DNA of 7,630 nucleotides from Methanobacteriota archaeon. Lineage in GTDB: Archaea > Thermoplasmatota > Poseidoniia > Poseidoniales > Poseidoniaceae. Location: NCBI GenBank assembly GCA_002727695.1, contig PBXT01000114.1, forward strand, positions 1 to 7,630, read 5' to 3'. Positions 5,591 to 7,630 of this stretch are shown in pieces (positions within the stretch are counted from its first letter, which is position 1; each line of letters begins with the position of its first letter). Under the pieces are notes generated by a model. It was not told where the DNA came from and searched no databases. It saw only the letters and a list, made by a program, of their open reading frames with translations. The position numbers and the translations under genes were made by a program.

Positions 5591-7537
5591 GACAACCTCC
5601 TTAACTCTCAAGGCGAGGACAGAATCTTGCTACTCTCTGGAGGGCCAAAATCACATCTAGCACAGCGTAGTATGTTCGCTAAAGGTATGAAAAAAAGGCT
5701 GGTTATCACCCAGCCATCAATAGAACCTCAAATGAATCATTCACCACTAAACGGTGAAACTATTCTTCATTTTGACAAGAAGCCGATGGAAGGAAGTTTG
5801 CAAATCTGGAGCGATAATGGTTGGAAAGTAACTAACATTCTCAATGCCAAAAATTTGGAAGTAATGCTTCGCTCTCTTATCTCGCATACTCCAAAAGGTT
5901 CGGTTTGGGCTGGAGCGTTGTCTTATGATTTAGTCCAATGGACCCAACCAATATCACTTCAACATCCTCCTGACGAAGGTGAGATTTTAGCAGTACTTTG
6001 GTTAGTCGAAGAATGGATAGAAGGAGAGGTTCGCTCACCAGAAATTCCAAGCCCAATACGAATGGTCGGCGAGACTTCTTCTCATACCGACGAAGAGCAC
6101 GCACAAATTGTTCATAGGATCAAACAATCAATAACTGCAGGAGAGATGTACCAACTCAATTTTGGTAGAACATGGACTGGGCCTCTGGGCGAAGACCCTG
6201 CGCAAATTTTCCACAGATTAACAACTAACAATCCTGCACCATTTAGCGGATATATTGAAGCCGCAGATTTAGGATTGGCCCTAGCATCCTCATCGCCTGA
6301 GATTTTACTTGATACAGAGGATGGTACAGTAATGACTGCACCAATAAAAGGCACAAGACCTAGAGGTTCGGATGCTGACCAAGAATCTCTACTGCGAAGA
6401 GATTTGGTTCATGACGTTAAGGAGAGAGCGGAGCATCGGATGCTTGTAGATTTGGAACGCAATGATTTGGGGATCGTTGCAAAATCGGGAAGCGTTCATC
6501 AATCAAGATTCGATGTGGAGGCATACGCAAATGTCCAACATTTGGTTTCTCAAGTCAAAGGGATTCTGGACGACGACAAGGATGGAATCGATGCCCTCCA
6601 AGCATTATTCCCGGGAGGTAGCATCACTGGCTGCCCCAAAACGGTAGTATGTGCCGCAATCGATGAACTGGAAAAGAAGCCTAGGTCATTCTGGACCGGT
6701 TCAATGGGTTGGATAGATGTTCACACAGGAGATTCAACTTGGAATATAATGATTCGAACATTGGAAGCTAGGTTCAGTCCAGATGGCTGGCAAGGTACGG
6801 TAATTGCTGGTGGAGGAATAACCATAGAAAGTAATCCTGAAGCCGAAGTTGCAGAATCTGTATGGAAGGCTGCTGCTTTACGTAGAGCGTGTGGATGGCT
6901 TAATCCGGAAACTAAACCAATCCCAAAAGGAGACTTAGGAATCTATCCTTTGTATGTTGAACAACAACAATACCAGACAGAGGAATTGTTCGATTTGAAT
7001 ATAGCATTCATCGATAATCTAGACTCCTTTTCTCACAATATTATTCACGCGCTACAAACTCTAGGATGCAATGTAGAAACTTTTGACGGCCGAGGAGATA
7101 TTGTGGAGTTCAACCATGATGCAATAGTCATCGGCCCGGGTCCAGGAAGACCTGAAATCTCACCTTTATCGATGCATGCTGCATCACTGGACATGCCCGT
7201 TCTAGGAATCTGTTTAGGTCATCAAGCAATAGGTTTGGCAAGAGGAATGGAGTTAGTTGAAAGTCCCCTAGGGCCCGTTCACGGAGTGCCTTCAACAATC
7301 GTTGCCGATGGCAATGGTCTGCTGTCTAAAGGAGAGCACGTTATGACTAGATACAATTCATTAGTCCTTAGAGGCGATGGTGATATTTTGGTAACGGCAA
7401 ATGATGAAACGGGCACCCTACCAATGGAAATTAGAGATGGAAATACCTACGGATTACAGTTCCATCCAGAATCGATTGGTTCGAGTGGAGGAATGGAAGT
7501 CCTGTCTGAATTCTTGCGTAGAATAGCGCATTGTTGA
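5585..7537 (+). CDS. pabBA: Fused aminodeoxychorismate synthase, PabB-PabA (synthase domain N-terminal, glutamine amidotransferase C-terminal)
   Basis: Predicted to make 4-amino-4-deoxychorismate from chorismate and glutamine, the substrate of the lyase encoded just upstream. The protein has 650 residues. Residues 1 to about 440 form the chorismate-binding domain: SYDL at 113-116, MYQLNF at 188-193, PIKGTRPRG from 253 with Lys255, AEHRMLVDLERNDLG at 282-296 (metal and chorismate site), GSITGCPK at 345-352 and NPEAEVAES before the last helix. Lys in PIKGT marks PabB; anthranilate synthase TrpE has Ala there. A linker (about 441-470, with a Gln run) joins a class I amidotransferase: FIDNLDSFSHN (475-485), GPGPGRP, GICLGHQ with nucleophile Cys543, VHG, and FHPES with His627 and Glu629, so the triad is intact. 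The start at 5585 is chosen because it gives an ATGA overlap with the lyase stop; TTG at 5579 would add only two residues. Anthranilate synthase is the main alternative and is disfavoured by Lys255 and the neighbour. Confidence 0.9.
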   Translation: MIDNLLNSQGEDRILLLSGGPKSHLAQRSMFAKGMKKRLVITQPSIEPQMNHSPLNGETILHFDKKPMEGSLQIWSDNGWKVTNILNAKNLEVMLRSLISHTPKGSVWAGALSYDLVQWTQPISLQHPPDEGEILAVLWLVEEWIEGEVRSPEIPSPIRMVGETSSHTDEEHAQIVHRIKQSITAGEMYQLNFGRTWTGPLGEDPAQIFHRLTTNNPAPFSGYIEAADLGLALASSSPEILLDTEDGTVMTAPIKGTRPRGSDADQESLLRRDLVHDVKERAEHRMLVDLERNDLGIVAKSGSVHQSRFDVEAYANVQHLVSQVKGILDDDKDGIDALQALFPGGSITGCPKTVVCAAIDELEKKPRSFWTGSMGWIDVHTGDSTWNIMIRTLEARFSPDGWQGTVIAGGGITIESNPEAEVAESVWKAAALRRACGWLNPETKPIPKGDLGIYPLYVEQQQYQTEELFDLNIAFIDNLDSFSHNIIHALQTLGCNVETFDGRGDIVEFNHDAIVIGPGPGRPEISPLSMHAASLDMPVLGICLGHQAIGLARGMELVESPLGPVHGVPSTIVADGNGLLSKGEHVMTRYNSLVLRGDGDILVTANDETGTLPMEIRDGNTYGLQFHPESIGSSGGMEVLSEFLRRIAHC

Positions 7538-7563
7538 AGTGTAGATTATGAGTGGGAGTTAAC
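7538..7563 (+). promoter_or_regulatory. 26-bp intergenic gap with Shine-Dalgarno-like GGAG for the downstream gene
   Basis: The gap after the synthase stop holds GGGAG at 7554-7558, five bases before ATG 7564, which is good Shine-Dalgarno spacing and helps choose that start. No clear archaeal TATA/BRE element or T-rich terminator is seen in these bases, so the next gene may be read through from the upstream operon. Confidence 0.45.
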
Positions 7564-7630
7564 ATGCCGACCTGCCGACATTGCTACTGCGTATATCCTC
7601 GTGAGCAATTCATCCATGGAAATGGCCCTA
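7564..7630 (+). CDS. N-terminus of an unidentified Cys/His-rich, possibly zinc-binding protein (3'-truncated)
   Basis: An open frame of 22 complete codons runs off the window end and begins MPTCRHCYCVYPREQFIHGNG. Cys4, Cys7 and Cys9 with His6 form a CxxCxC knot close to the start, which resembles the first half of a small zinc ribbon or treble-clef domain whose second Cys pair would lie beyond the window. The start has a GGAG five bases upstream, and the 26-bp gap and shared strand suggest it may belong to the same transcription unit as the pABA genes. The family is not recognised from this little sequence. Confidence 0.55.
   Translation, partial: MPTCRHCYCVYPREQFIHGNGP

Noticed and set aside
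5207..5611. 134-codon open frame on the minus strand over the lyase and its junction
   Set aside because: It is antisense to a well-supported coding region with family motifs, has no homology I recognise, and has low-complexity Ser/Thr composition.
5690..5715. A7 run followed at once by a 6-bp GC-rich stem (GGCTGG...CCAGCC), resembling a programmed frameshift site
   Set aside because: The zero-frame codons are AAA AAA AGG, so the phase does not fit the X-XXY-YYZ rule, and the frame continues intact through both conserved domains. No useful alternative product is seen.
5585..7537. Anthranilate synthase (TrpE-TrpG fusion)
   Set aside because: PIKGT with Lys255 is the aminodeoxychorismate synthase signature (TrpE has PIAGT), and the neighbour is a PabC-like lyase rather than other trp genes.

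Overview
The window reads as a densely packed archaeal fragment, most likely from a marine planktonic euryarchaeote of the Ca. Poseidoniales (Marine Group II) type. This assignment is an inference. It rests on a giant type I surface protein built of beta-propeller and Asp/Gly-marked Fn3-like modules with a Gln/Pro-rich cytoplasmic tail, on overlapping genes, and on the absence of any bacterial-style promoter or terminator. No rRNA or other phylogenetic marker is present, so the lineage is only moderately supported. All recognisable genes lie on the + strand and nearly every base is coding.

Region 1 (1-4897) is the 3' part of a very large extracellular protein whose N-terminus and signal peptide lie outside the window. 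The 1631 visible residues comprise about 14 propeller-blade repeats (to about 1930), a beta-rich Ser/Thr/Asn region (about 1940-2350), six Fn3-like modules (about 2351-4455), an Asp/Ser/Gly linker, one transmembrane helix (4541-4594) and a 100-residue cytoplasmic tail. The tail ends in a Gln/Pro-rich stretch and an acidic-hydrophobic terminus (FLDDLL).

Region 2 (4902-7537) holds a two-gene p-aminobenzoate (pABA) module: a divergent, N-terminally short PabC-like aminodeoxychorismate lyase, then a fused PabB-PabA aminodeoxychorismate synthase with the amidotransferase at the C-terminus. The synthase carries the PIKGT signature that separates PabB from anthranilate synthase (PIAGT). Together they would convert chorismate plus glutamine to 4-amino-4-deoxychorismate and then to pABA and pyruvate, feeding folate or a related C1 carrier. 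The two genes overlap by ATGA, and the lyase begins immediately after (or overlapping) the surface-protein stop. All three are therefore probably co-transcribed, although their functions are not obviously related.

Region 3 (7538-7630) is a 26-bp gap with a Shine-Dalgarno-like GGAG, then the first 22 codons of a further + strand gene whose N-terminus is rich in Cys and His (CxxCxC). I see no tRNA, rRNA, CRISPR array, insertion sequence or convincing intergenic promoter. The points most worth a second look are the surface-protein architecture and tail, the unusual sequences at both gene junctions, and the composition of the pABA module (C-terminal amidotransferase fusion, reduced lyase).
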